From JAABRU01 sp050180235 (GTDB lineage: Bacteria; Desulfobacterota; Desulfobacteria; Desulfobacterales; Desulfococcaceae), in assembly GCA_050180235.1 (NCBI GenBank), contig JBFXEJ010000001.1, positions 1-64,000 on the forward strand: a stretch of DNA of 64,000 bases. Reading direction: 5' to 3'. The position numbers and the translations under genes were made by a program. The notes beneath the pieces were generated by a model. That model was not told where the DNA came from, made no database searches, and was given only the letters and a program-made list of their open reading frames with translations. Below are positions 17,604 to 28,100 of this stretch, piece after piece (positions within the stretch are counted from its first letter, which is position 1; the number at the start of each line of letters is the position of its first letter).

Positions 17604-19909
17604 TTTTTTACCTCCCCGATTAAGGTGAGGGCAGAAGAATCTGCCATGCCTGCGGAACTGATAAAGCATCCTCCGCTTCCGCCGCCGCAGTCACCACCTG
17701 CGCAGGGCGGTTCTGAAACAGTAATATTTTTGATCACTGTTCCAGAAGATCCGGCTCCGTCCCGAACTGTCAGACGCACGGAATAGGTGCCGCTTTCGGC
17801 AAAGCTGAATACCGGATTCTGCAAACTGCTGTTTCCCTCTCCGCCAAAATCCCAGACCCATGAAACAATGTCTCCGCTTTTGGATGCAGACTGATCCTTA
17901 AACTGTATTGTATCTCCGGCCTCAGGAGAGGCGGGTGTCAGTATGAAAGCCGCTTCCGGAGCCAGAGAATCATTTACCGCGATGTTTACCGTATCCGAAT
18001 CACTGACCTCTGAGCTGTCTGTCACAGTCAGTTCAAAAACCAGAACAGCACCTTCGGGCCCGGCTGCGGGTGCTGTGAATACCGGTCTTGCTGTATTGGC
18101 ATTGAAAAGAGACACATTACTTCCTGAAATCTGGCGCCAGGAATAATCAAGTTTTCCGTCCGAAGTCAAAGCTGCGGAACCTGAACCGTCAAGGGTCACG
18201 GAATCAAGTTCATTCACACTCTGATCCGGCCCTGCTTCGGCCACCGGCGGCTGAATGTCAGTTGTCACCTCAGTCACATCAATCAGATAGGGATCGGCCG
18301 CGGACGCACTCTCAGCATACCCGCCGAACGTGTCCCATGCTGATATATAATACTGAATTCCGGCAGTCGTAACCTGCTCCGCAGGAATCACGGCCTTATA
18401 TAAATTCGCGCCTGCATTTGTCATAGGGACAGAAGTATAGGTATCTGTTCCCGGAATGCGGCAGTAAAGAAGAACCCGGTCGACATTGTCTCCTGTATCC
18501 GGATCATCGGCCTGAGCGTAAATGCTCACAGGCTGGTTTGCCATACATTCCGAAACCGGTGTATGCATTATCACCGGAGGACGGTTCTGAAATACTGTTA
18601 TCTGATGCGGGGCAGAAGCTGAAGCGCTGGAAACGCATATCTGACGGGAATTGCAGGCTGTGATATAATATTCCACTCCGGCTGATGTCACCTGATTTGC
18701 AGGAATTTCCCCTGCATAGGCATCTGCTCCGGTATTTGTCATGATGCTCTGTGTATAAGACGAATCCGTTCCCGGTATGCGGAAAAAAAGTAAAACCTGC
18801 GTGATGCTGTCGTCCGGGTCACTGACCTGTGCTGTGACCGGAATGGTCTGATTTTCCTGCCATTGTGCAACCGGTGTATGGGTTATGGCCGGCGGACTGA
18901 CATCCGGACTTCCGGGCACGGTATAAACTCCTGAACCTCTGCTGTTTTCCGCCACAACAGCCACTGTCCGATCCGTACCGTCCAAAGACGGATTGTGTGT
19001 GGTATAGCAAAGGGTGTACTGGCCCCGGAGGCTTTGGGCAATATCTGCATAGATTTCCCCCATATCAGCAAATGTCGGAGCCTCCCGGTAATATCCTCCG
19101 GTTGATTCTGCTATGATGCGAAGCTGTGATCCCATTATGCTTTGCAGACCAATTGTGTAAACCGGTATTCCCAGATTCTTTGCTTTCTGTATGACGGTAT
19201 TGATACTGTAATGGCAGTCATCATTGCTGTCTCCGTCCGTGAAAACAATCACACCTTTGGGAAAAGGTTCCTGGCTGATGCTGTCAAGTCCGTTGGCAAT
19301 GCCGTCATACATGGCTGTGCGGTCAATGACTGTCAAAGCCTGAACAGCCTCGGCAATATCTGTAACACCGTTCTGATTGCTGTCTTTGGCCACTTCCGTT
19401 ACAGGAATGACAATCCCCCCCTGGTCGCATCCGGAAAAAGTCACAAGAGAGGCCCTGTCTCCGGGCTGTGCATTGTTCAGAAAACCCACAGCCGCTGTTT
19501 TGGCATCCGGCAGACGGTTTTCCCTTTCCATGCTTCCGCTGATGTCAAATACCAGAGAGAAAGAAATTTTCGTGCCTTCGTCCCCTTCCTCAAAACAGGT
19601 TAGTATCTGGGATGTGGAAACCGTGTCTGTCTCTGACTGCTCACTGACAGCAAAATCCGCGGCTGTCAGTCCGGAAACCGGATTGCCGCTGCTGTCTGAA
19701 ACTGTGACATGCAGAACAATATCCGGAAATTCATCGGAAAGAATGCTCACGGCAGTATTGCCGTCACTCTGCCTGAAAAGTTTCGTGTCCGGTGATTCCT
19801 GAGATTTCAGACTCGGAACTGTCCGGCTCTCTGCTTCAGAGTCCGCTGCCCGGAGATTTGTACCTGACAGCAGACAGATCATTATCCATGCAAGAAAAAT
19901 TTTTTTCAT
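17600..19909 (-). CDS. Exported VWA-PKD protein with CFI-box-like C-terminus
   Basis: A 769-residue secreted protein with a signal peptide in residues 1-21. A VWA domain carries the MIDAS motif DISGS at 122-126. Two similar repeats of about 95 residues begin PPxITHTPV/PPVIMHTPV, an Ig-like segment (PPVAEAGPDQSV) follows, and a PKD domain lies near 665-750 (VSWVWDFGGEGNSS). The chain ends in a Gly-rich tract and GGCFISSAGMADS, close to the CFI-box C-terminal sorting-type signal of delta-proteobacteria. The start follows AGGAGG. It is co-transcribed with the OmpA-AMIN gene, suggesting an envelope-exposed adhesion or assembly complex. The upstream region is filled with nested mobile elements. 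Confidence 0.8.
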   Translation of the reverse strand: MKKIFLAWIMICLLSGTNLRAADSEAESRTVPSLKSQESPDTKLFRQSDGNTAVSILSDEFPDIVLHVTVSDSSGNPVSGLTAADFAVSEQSETDTVSTSQILTCFEEGDEGTKISFSLVFDISGSMERENRLPDAKTAAVGFLNNAQPGDRASLVTFSGCDQGGIVIPVTEVAKDSNQNGVTDIAEAVQALTVIDRTAMYDGIANGLDSISQEPFPKGVIVFTDGDSNDDCHYSINTVIQKAKNLGIPVYTIGLQSIMGSQLRIIAESTGGYYREAPTFADMGEIYADIAQSLRGQYTLCYTTHNPSLDGTDRTVAVVAENSRGSGVYTVPGSPDVSPPAITHTPVAQWQENQTIPVTAQVSDPDDSITQVLLFFRIPGTDSSYTQSIMTNTGADAYAGEIPANQVTSAGVEYYITACNSRQICVSSASASAPHQITVFQNRPPVIMHTPVSECMANQPVSIYAQADDPDTGDNVDRVLLYCRIPGTDTYTSVPMTNAGANLYKAVIPAEQVTTAGIQYYISAWDTFGGYAESASAADPYLIDVTEVTTDIQPPVAEAGPDQSVNELDSVTLDGSGSAALTSDGKLDYSWRQISGSNVSLFNANTARPVFTAPAAGPEGAVLVFELTVTDSSEVSDSDTVNIAVNDSLAPEAAFILTPASPEAGDTIQFKDQSASKSGDIVSWVWDFGGEGNSSLQNPVFSFAESGTYSVRLTVRDGAGSSGTVIKNITVSEPPCAGGDCGGGSGGCFISSAGMADSSALTLIGEVKK

Positions 19910-19978
19910 GTTCCCTCCTGAGATTTCCGTTTCAGATTCTTTGCATTCCGCTTTTAAGGTGATTTCCATTAATGATTA

Positions 19979-20176
19979 TACCAATTCGCTATTGAATTTA
20001 TACAATAGACCTCTTTCCAAAGTCAATTTTTATCCAATAAAATCAAGGGAGCAATTCCCACTTTTGCAAGAGGTCTAATAATGTGAGTTGATTCCTCTGT
20101 GTTCTCTGTGGTTTTTTCTCTCTGTGTCCTCTGTGGGAAACCGAATCATAAGTATATTTTCAATGGAGAATTGGTA
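19979..20176 (-). mobile_element. MITE family C, copy 3 (TTA duplication)
   Basis: TACCAATTCGCTATTG to GAGAATTGGTA with TTA at 19976-19978 and 20177-20179. With the inner family D element removed it closely matches the copy at 9510-9636 in the opposite orientation. Confidence 0.8.
20007..20076 (-). mobile_element. MITE family D, copy 2 (AAT duplication)
   Basis: 70 bp, the reverse complement of 6693-6762, inserted in the family C element and flanked by AAT at 20004-20006 and 20077-20079. The relative at 9.6 kb shows the empty site. Confidence 0.85.
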
Positions 20177-20179
20177 TTA

Positions 20180-20278
20180 TACCAAATCTCTATTGAATTT
20201 ATACAATAAAAAATTTTTTTCTGTTTAATTACAAAAAGTTGCTATTTTTAAAAGCATGTCTTCACTGGCGATTCGGTA
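20180..20278 (+). mobile_element. MITE family C, copy 4 (TTA duplication)
   Basis: TACCAAATCTCTATTG to GCGATTCGGTA, flanked by TTA on both sides (20177-20179 shared with the preceding element, 20279-20281). Its AT-rich core differs from the other copies. Confidence 0.65.
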
Positions 20279-20506
20279 TTATACCGTTTTTCGCAGGGCG
20301 GGCACGGCTTTTTGTGCCCGCCGTCCTGCTGAAACTGTGGGCACAAAAAGCCGTGCCCACCCTGCAATGATGGTACATTTTTTCATGGAAATCGCCTAAA
20401 TACGTTTTGTGGAAATACTGAATAATCAGACAGATTTCATCTTTCCCGGATCTTCTGTGCCATAACAATACCATATCCCCGCAGTTTTTTCACTTAAAGG
20501 ATGTGT

Positions 20507-22771
20507 CTAACAGCTCAGGGCCAGCGACCATCTTTCCAGAATACCGGGGCCTTCGGATTCGCAGTCAATAATCTCCAGCCGCCATTCCCCCTGCATTTCC
20601 TGACCTGCCCGAACCATTGCGGCCAGGCCCTCATGATTATGGATATCGTATGTCCGCCGTACATCAGCCTTGATTTTCCCATCACCAAAAGGTTTGAGCA
20701 CCACACTGCGGCCGGATGGAGCGATCAGGCTGATCTGCAAATCCCCGATGCAGTGATGGGTCACTGCCGCATAAACCTTTATATTGTCAGCCATTCCTTC
20801 CTGATTTATGGGAATGGCACTGCTGATGCCGTTCCAGTCTGCCACCGGAATTTTCAGGCCGGAAACAGCCTCGGTCTGGATGATTCTGTCCGTGGGGGTG
20901 TATTCTATAAGCAGGCTCCAGAAATTGAGTTTCCCGGTGTCATTGGCGGCCATATCTCTGATACACAGGGTCCAGTCTCCGTACATGGCTTTGCCCTTCA
21001 GTCCGGCCAGCACGCCTTCGGCATCATAAGTGAGCTGCAGGTCGCTCTGTTCACTCCAGTCGCGGTTGTGCAGCATAATTCTGAGGCCCGGCGGGGTTTT
21101 CAGGAAAACTTCGAGATCTCCGATAAAGGCATGATGGATGTCCACTGTCAGCAGAATATCCTCAATATTTCCCTTTCTGTCTATGTGAATCACACTGGAA
21201 AGCCCATCGGCATCATCATCCGGAATCAGCATGTCCGGAAAAATCTCACGGACAATGAGCGGTGCGGCTGAGATGTCTGTTTCGCCCCTGTCTCCCACCA
21301 CTCCGGTTTTAAAACGGATCACTTCTCCGGGTTCGCTGATGTCAATGATGTTAAATCCGGTTTCTGTGCCGTCCCAGGCTTTGGACGATGGAATGGTATC
21401 CGCGGAAACGGCCACTCCGTCTGTTTTTCCGAACAAATCAAAACGTCCTCCTGTGTTGCGTCCGGTTTCCAGATGCAGACTGCCGTCAGCCTGGAGCAGA
21501 ACGCAGCGGGGATGCAGATCCGGTGTGCCGCCGTTCCATCCGTTTCTTCCCATAGTATCACAGTGATAAACGGCCAGACCGCTGGCAGGCAGATACGCGT
21601 CCATTTTCATCCGGGTCCGGTTTTCCACCAGAAAGTATTCATTGGGCCGATCTGTCTCATAACGGAATACCGAATGGTAATCCCCGTGACTGACTTCAAA
21701 CATATCCGGATGACTGAGCAGTATTTCCCGATTGCACCATCCCACAAGATCCCGCAGATAGGCGCATAGGGGGGCCGGGGTTCTGCCGTAATTGAGCCGC
21801 TGTCCCAGGGCCATAAGGCAGTAAGCTCCCAGTCCGGGACTGATATCCGCATCACCCGTGCTGAGTCCGTAGTCATACATATCAGGAAATCCGCAGAGCA
21901 TATGAGCGGTTTCATGACAGATGGTTCCGATGCTCAGGTCAACAGGATAACGCCCCAGACCGGCAAGCATATACCGGCTGAAGGTGTAGCCGTTATGGAT
22001 GACAGGATTTGCAAAACTCCGGTTCTGGGGCCACAGTCTGTTTTTGTACAGACTTCTCCCCGCGTAGAGAAAGGTGACAGCATCAATGATTTTTTCACCT
22101 GAAGAGTCAAATTCCGAGAGATCAACGAGAAATTCGCTGATGGCAAGTGCCAGCGCCTCTTCGGCCAGGGAATGGGCTATATAATATCCCCGTTTCCGGC
22201 TCAGGGTGACCGGGCCGACCACGAAACTGCTGTAATCAAGCTTTCCTCCGGATACGGTAAGAAAATAATCCCGGACAGAACAGTAATTCCGGTTGATTCT
22301 GCAGGTGTCGGTATGGAGCAGTTCCTCAGTATTTGCCAAACTGACACGGGTTTTCACATCCCTGAAATTGACAATGACCGTCAGCCCTTTGACCTTTCCC
22401 TTTGTAATCCTGCGGCCCGGAAGCAATCCGCCGTCCGTGCACCGGGTTCCGGCAATGCCGGGAGTGGGCAGGGGAGGGGGGTAAATATCCCGGTGCCGCA
22501 TCAGGAATTTTGCATTCCGGATATCCTTGTTTTCCTGAATATGCCGCTTCAGGCCGCGGGGGTGACATCGGCTGAGCGGAACACCGCCGGAGATCAGATT
22601 GCCGTTTACCGGTTCCGCATAGCAGTATTTTCCCACCTCCGGATCATATACCACTGTGTAACCGGTTTCGCTTTCATACCGGGCATAGAATTCATCCCCG
22701 AATACCCGCAGCCTGATATCCGGGCCCTTTTCCTGCGGAAAATAACGTATTTCACCAAAAATAGCGCTCAT
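20507..22771 (-). CDS. M6-family metalloprotease with two P-domains
   Basis: A 754-residue protein. The zinc site is HETAH at residues 286-290, followed by GFPDMYD as in immune-inhibitor-A (M6) peptidases. A typical N-terminal propeptide-like region precedes it (EIRYFPQEKGPDI; YTVVYDPEVGKYCYA). The C-terminal part holds two consecutive proprotein-convertase-type P-domains (GDLEVFLKTPPG with WTLCIRDMAAND; GDLQISLIAPSG with WRLEIIDCESEG). M6 enzymes are normally secreted, yet neither this start nor earlier residues gives a clear signal peptide. The ATG at 22771 follows GGAGG at 7 nt. A STAS gene lies 72 nt upstream on the same strand. Confidence 0.8.
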   Translation of the reverse strand: MSAIFGEIRYFPQEKGPDIRLRVFGDEFYARYESETGYTVVYDPEVGKYCYAEPVNGNLISGGVPLSRCHPRGLKRHIQENKDIRNAKFLMRHRDIYPPPLPTPGIAGTRCTDGGLLPGRRITKGKVKGLTVIVNFRDVKTRVSLANTEELLHTDTCRINRNYCSVRDYFLTVSGGKLDYSSFVVGPVTLSRKRGYYIAHSLAEEALALAISEFLVDLSEFDSSGEKIIDAVTFLYAGRSLYKNRLWPQNRSFANPVIHNGYTFSRYMLAGLGRYPVDLSIGTICHETAHMLCGFPDMYDYGLSTGDADISPGLGAYCLMALGQRLNYGRTPAPLCAYLRDLVGWCNREILLSHPDMFEVSHGDYHSVFRYETDRPNEYFLVENRTRMKMDAYLPASGLAVYHCDTMGRNGWNGGTPDLHPRCVLLQADGSLHLETGRNTGGRFDLFGKTDGVAVSADTIPSSKAWDGTETGFNIIDISEPGEVIRFKTGVVGDRGETDISAAPLIVREIFPDMLIPDDDADGLSSVIHIDRKGNIEDILLTVDIHHAFIGDLEVFLKTPPGLRIMLHNRDWSEQSDLQLTYDAEGVLAGLKGKAMYGDWTLCIRDMAANDTGKLNFWSLLIEYTPTDRIIQTEAVSGLKIPVADWNGISSAIPINQEGMADNIKVYAAVTHHCIGDLQISLIAPSGRSVVLKPFGDGKIKADVRRTYDIHNHEGLAAMVRAGQEMQGEWRLEIIDCESEGPGILERWSLALSC

Positions 22772-22843
22772 GACATGCCTCCGGCGGTTGTTTTCTTTTA
22801 TTACAGTCACCATGCCTGGGTTCTTCTGACGATATCCCTTTTT

Positions 22844-23155
22844 TCATGCTTTGGAAATGCTCAGAATTGTCTGAATATCGAGTTCCAGAAACAGGTCGTA
22901 GATGGCGGGTGATACTTTTTCAATGCGCACCTTTCCGCCCGAAGATGCCAGAGTCTGGTAGAAAAGAATAAGCAGACCAATGCCGGAACTGCCGATATAG
23001 TTCACCTCTCCCAAATCCAGCACCAGTTCCCTGATCGCTTTTTTATCCCCAAGTTCCTGAAAATGCCTGCTGAGTAAGGCGGCACCTTTTTCATCAACAT
23101 CCCCGTGCAGAACAAAGTGCACACGGTCATTTTTCTGTGTCACCGATATTTCCAT
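22844..23155 (-). CDS. STAS-domain anti-sigma-factor antagonist
   Basis: A 103-residue single-domain protein (MEISVTQKNDRVHFVLHG; VLDLGEVNYIGSSGIGLL). The conserved DLxxVxYIxSSG segment includes the serine that is phosphorylated by partner-switching kinases in SpoIIAA/RsbV proteins. No cognate kinase or sigma factor is nearby. It is probably co-transcribed with the M6 protease gene 72 nt downstream. Confidence 0.8.
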   Translation of the reverse strand: MEISVTQKNDRVHFVLHGDVDEKGAALLSRHFQELGDKKAIRELVLDLGEVNYIGSSGIGLLILFYQTLASSGGKVRIEKVSPAIYDLFLELDIQTILSISKA

Positions 23156-23319
23156 TTACTGATTCTCCGTTTTTCTTCAATGACATTAAGTTAGGAACAG
23201 ATTATTTTGACTTCTCCGGTCTGACAAAATCATATGGGCAGAAAACGGATATGCCCATTTTTCCAGCGATGCAGCAGATACTGCCAGCCCCGGCATTTGT
23301 TTTTTTATTAAAAATATTT

Positions 23320-23465
23320 GGTAGTGGGTCAAATCCGTTGATAAGGTCTCCCCTCCCTTGAGGGAGGGGCAGGGGGAGGGTGAAAACATCACTGATTATC
23401 CCCCTCCCCTGACCCCTCCCACCAGGGGAGGGGAATTTTTGGATCAACAGATTTGCACCACTACC
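23320..23465 (+). mobile_element. MITE family B, copy 3, with 8-bp target duplication
   Basis: A 146-bp element GGTAGTGGGTCA ... GCACCACTACC with AAATATTT at 23312-23319 and 23466-23473. It lies in the 686-bp spacer 23156-23841 between divergent genes. The remainder of this spacer is AT-rich and shows no gene. Confidence 0.85.
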
Positions 23466-23841
23466 AAATATTTAATATTTTCAAATTAGTATTACCAATA
23501 TTCTGCGGCAGATGCAAACCTTTGTTTGACGGACTGCATTTTTTATGGATATACAGAAATATAATTCTGATTCACATTTTGGAAAACTTATATTATAAAT
23601 CCTGAAAAAGTCAATCCTGATGAATCAGCAAAAAGTCCCAGATTCAGTTTTCCCGTGTTCCAGACTAAGTCTGAATACATTATTTTCAGGATGTTACGGA
23701 CTCAGACTTTCGCAGGGGAATATGATTTCTGATTTTTTGCGGGATCATCAGATTTGGGGACAGAAAAATTCTGTTTTTCCGAATTACTGCGTCCGGAAAA
23801 AAAATCATCCGGACAGGTGAATTTTCAGAAAAGGAGAGGAT

Positions 23842-25164
23842 ATGGATAAAAAACTGTTAGTTATGGCTGTTCTGATTATTGCGCTGATGGTTACGGTGAT
23901 TTCAGTGGAAATTATTGGGAAGCCGCACCGGCCCCATCCCGTGCCTGCCCGGAAGACCGATCTGAACGGCAGAAAGGTGACGGTGATGACCAATCATCCC
24001 CATCTGCGGGCTGCGGATTTTGCTGCCGAATGGTTCCATGAGGAAAGCGGGGCCATTGTCCGCAACATTGTTGTGGATTACACGGAAATGCTCTCATATG
24101 CCATAAAAGATGCTTATTCGGATGACCCACAACTGGATGTAATCATGTTCTGGTATGTGGATGTGGGGTGTCTGGCAGAAAAGGGCGTGCTGAGAGATTT
24201 GACCGGCTTTATTGAGAAAAACCGGCAAATCCTTCAGCCTGCCGATTTTATTTTCAGCCTTTACGATCCTTATACCCTATATAAGGGAAAACGCTGGGCC
24301 CTTCCCTATGACGGCGACAGCCATGTTCTGTTTTACCGCAAATCCCTTTTGCAGAAATACGGTTTTTCTCCGCCCGAAACATGGGATGAGTTTAGTGTGA
24401 TTGCCAGAACGGTTACTGAAAAGGAGAGGAACAACGGCATTTACGGAACAGCCATCATGGCCCAGCCGGCTGCGATGATTCTTGTTTCCAGTTTTGTGAA
24501 CAGGCTGGGCGGTTTCGGCGGCAGAATGCTGGATGAAAACAGCCGTCCGGTAATCAACAGTGACGAGGCTGTGGCAGCACTTTCCGCCATGCTCGAACAG
24601 TCCGCATATGCTTTGCCCACCCCTATGGAAACAGACTGGGAAGTTGCACGGGATGCGTTTCTTTCCGGAAAAATCGCGATGGCGGATCAGTGGACAGACA
24701 TCGGCATCATGGCTGAGGACCCGGAGCAGTCTGTGATCCGGGGTGACTGGGGTGCGGTGCAGATGCCCAAAGGAAGCGGGGAAAAAGCCCGGCATTCCCC
24801 CGCGCTCAACTCAGGATTCAGTCTGGGGGTTTCTGCAAAGGCAAAAGACCCGGAAGCCGCGCAGGCCTATCTGCTGTTTATCTCCCGGCCCGATATCACC
24901 ATGCGCCTGAACCTGGTCAACGGCGGCATTGATCCGGTGCGGATTTCTGTTTTAAATTCAAATGAATACAAAAAATTTAATCCGGAACTGAGTGTCGCTG
25001 TACGGGCATCTCTGAAGAGTGCCACAGCCTGGCCCTGCATTCCGCAGACCCATGAACTTCTGGATATTCTGACCCTAAATATCCGCCTGACTCTGGAGGG
25101 GCGGAAAAGTCCGCGGGAGGCTTTGGATGACACACAGAAACAATGGACAGAGATTATCGGCTGA
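23842..25164 (+). CDS. Extracellular solute-binding protein, family 1 (sugar type)
   Basis: A 440-residue protein with an N-terminal membrane/signal segment (residues 5-24, LLVMAVLIIALMVTVI). A type-2 periplasmic binding fold follows: LDVIMFWYVDVGCLAEKGVLRDLT, then WALPYDGDSHVLFYRKSLL and a C-terminal VNGGIDPVR. It resembles UgpB/MalE receptors. There is no lipobox. No permeases follow; the next gene, 6 nt after the stop, is a hybrid kinase. The N-terminal helix may remain as an anchor. A role as ligand sensor for that kinase is inferred. Confidence 0.8.
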   Translation: MDKKLLVMAVLIIALMVTVISVEIIGKPHRPHPVPARKTDLNGRKVTVMTNHPHLRAADFAAEWFHEESGAIVRNIVVDYTEMLSYAIKDAYSDDPQLDVIMFWYVDVGCLAEKGVLRDLTGFIEKNRQILQPADFIFSLYDPYTLYKGKRWALPYDGDSHVLFYRKSLLQKYGFSPPETWDEFSVIARTVTEKERNNGIYGTAIMAQPAAMILVSSFVNRLGGFGGRMLDENSRPVINSDEAVAALSAMLEQSAYALPTPMETDWEVARDAFLSGKIAMADQWTDIGIMAEDPEQSVIRGDWGAVQMPKGSGEKARHSPALNSGFSLGVSAKAKDPEAAQAYLLFISRPDITMRLNLVNGGIDPVRISVLNSNEYKKFNPELSVAVRASLKSATAWPCIPQTHELLDILTLNIRLTLEGRKSPREALDDTQKQWTEIIG

Positions 25165-25170
25165 GAAGAT

Positions 25171-28100
25171 ATGAAACAGAGATTTCCCGGACTGCTGTTC
25201 TGGCACAAGATACTGCTGCTGCTGTCTGCGGCTATTATTGTGCTGACCCTGGGCATCGCCTTTGCCATCCGCAGCACGCTGGATGAGGCAGAAAAGGAGA
25301 TGGGACGGGAGAGCCGCGCTATACTTTCCCGGCAGACAGAAAACTTTATTGAAAAAAACGTCCGGGGTCAGGTGGTCACACTGGATGTGCAACTGAACCG
25401 GGCAAAAGCGGCAGCCCGTTACGGAGCCATGTATCTGGAAAAATATCTGAAACACTGTGAACCCGGCCGGATGTTTCCGGAAAAACTGCTGCCCGCGCTG
25501 TTTGCAGACATGAATTTCTGCTCCATGAGCTGGTTTGCCCCCCTTGCCGGAAATATCAGAATTTATCCTGCCCCGGACAGTCCGGAATCTCTGCCGGATG
25601 CTCTGACATTCATTTCCTCTCCTTTTTTCCCGAAAAATGTCTCTGAACCGGCATTGGTTTCAGACGCCATCCTGGGAGAAGTGCGCAATGTGCAGGCTGT
25701 GTGGAGTGAAGTCCATGTCAATCCCTTTTCCCTTTCCTATGATCTGGTCATTGACGCTGTTGCGCCTGTTTTCTCAAACGGCAGGATTCACGGTTATATG
25801 GGTATCAGCATTTCTCTGGTCAGTCTGATCACACAGTTCAACCATTTCCAGGCCATCCGCTCCAGTTACACTTTTCTCATGGATTCCCGGCTCCAACTCA
25901 TCGGGGCATCTCCCCATGCACGGGTGGAACTTTCTTCGCCGGAAGCCTATGCCCCCAGGGGCATTATTGATCTGAGCCTCTCCATCAGCCCGGAACTGGA
26001 TACCGTGCTAAGACGCATGGCTTTGGGGGAATCCTCCATACAGCAGGTTTCTATCCGCGGTGAACCCAAATATTTTGCCTACCACAGCCTGAAATCCGCT
26101 GACTGGCATTTTGCCCTGGTGGTTCCGGTGGAAATGGCCACAGCCGCTTCCGCCCAACTGGTGCGTGTGGTGGAAAACAGCACCCGGCAGGCCCTGGAGC
26201 GTATGCTGTACTGGGCAGGAGTTCTGCTCTTTTTTTCTCTTCTGGCCGGATTTCTTCTGGCCAGGCAGGTAACGGCCCCCATCCGGGAGCTTTCACTGGC
26301 GGCAAAAAATATTGCATCCGGCAATTTCTCAGCCCGGGTCAGTGTCCGAAGCCGGGATGAAATGAACACCTTTGCCCGTGCCTTCAATGCCATGACCGGC
26401 CGGATAGAAGACATGATTCTTGATCTCAGCCGCATCAATACAGAACTCAGCAGAAAAAACACTCAACTCGCGGAAAGTGAGGAACGCTACCGCCTGCTGG
26501 TGGAAACCATGAACGAGGGGCTGGCTGTTCTGGATGAAAATACTGTAATGATTTATGTGAATGAAAAACTCTGCCGCATGCTAGGCCGGCCGCGGGAAGA
26601 AATCACAGGTTCGCCCATCTCCCGTTATTTTGATGGGGAAAACCTGCGGATTTATCAGCAGGAAAGGGAAAAGCGGAAAAAAGGCGATTCATCCTCCTAT
26701 GAAATTGCATGGCGCAGAAAAGACGGCCAGGCTATGCCCACCATCATATCACCGGTTCCAATTTTTGACGCGGAGGGAAATTTCAAAGGCAGTTTCGGCG
26801 TTATCACCGATATCCGCAGGATCAGGCAGGCAGAGGAGGAAGTGCGGAAAAGCGAGGAGCGTTTCCGCTCTCTTTCCGAAAGTTCCCCGGATATTATCTT
26901 CACACTTGCCGCAGACAGCACATTTACCTATCTGAATCCGGCTTTTGAAGCTCTGCTGGGTTATGACAGGGAAACCGCAATGGGAAAGGAACTTGCGGAA
27001 TTTGTCAAAAGCGGTGAAAGCAGCATACAGGCCATCCGCAGTATATCGCAGCAGAAAAAAACCGTCAGGGATCTGGGACTGACCATGATACACCGGGACG
27101 GGTCCCTGCGCATCTTTCATCTGAGCGCGGCACCCAATGTCAATTCTGCCGGAGAGGTGACAGGTATTGTGGGAATCTGCAAAGACATGACCGAATACCG
27201 CAGAATGGAAAACCAGTTGCACCAGGCCCTGAAAATGGAGGCTATCGGTACACTGGCCGGAGGCATTGCCCATGATTTCAACAATCTGCTCACCGGAATA
27301 CTGGGAAACATCTCCCTGATGCTTCTGGACACAGCAGAAGATCATCCGCACCGTGAAAAACTCAAACATATGGAGGAATATGTGCAAAGCGGCGCCGGTC
27401 TGACCCGGCAACTGCTGGGTTTTGCCAGAGGTGGCAAATATGAGATCAAAGCCACGGATATCAATGAACTGATCCGGAAGAGCGCAGAGATGTTCGGCAG
27501 AACCCGCAAACAGATACAGATTCATTTTCAGATGGAAAAGAACGTTGCAGCAGTTGAGGTGGATCGGGGACAGATGGAGCAGGTGCTGCTCAATCTCTTT
27601 GTCAACGCCTGGCATGCAATGCCGGAAGGCGGTGATCTTTTCCTGTCCACGGAAAATGTCATTCTGGAAAAAAAATATGTGGAAACCTATCAGATTTCCC
27701 CCGGCGCGTATGTGAAAATTTCTGTCACCGATACCGGGGTGGGCATGGACAAATCCGTGATGCAGCGGGTGTTTGAACCTTTTTTCACCACCCGGAAAAT
27801 GGGCAGGGGCACAGGGCTGGGTCTGGCTTCGGTTTACGGAATTGTCAAAAACCACGGGGGAATTATCCATGTTTACAGCGAGCCGGGAAAAGGCAGCACT
27901 TTTACGATTTTTTTGCCGGTATCAGAAAAATTAATAGTCAGGGAAATTCAGACAGACACCGGGATTTCCCGCGGAAAAGAAACCCTGCTGCTGATTGATG
28001 ACGAGGAAATGATTGTTGATGTGGGAACCCATCTGCTGCGGGAACTGGGATATACTGTGCTCAGCGCACAGAGCGGTCAGGAGGCTCTGAACATCTTTCG

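Larger units (their letters stand above)
19957..20397 (+). mobile_element. MITE family A, copy 2, carrying nested C, D and C elements
   Basis: Left end AGGTGATTTCCATTAATG, right end CATGGAAATCGCCT. The core (GCAGGGCGGGCACGG ... CCGTGCCCACCCTGC) is a long imperfect palindrome. It is split after ATTATACC by two family C elements in tandem, one of which contains a family D element. It lies directly upstream of the VWA-OmpA operon and makes up most of the 597-bp spacer 19910-20506. Confidence 0.75.
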
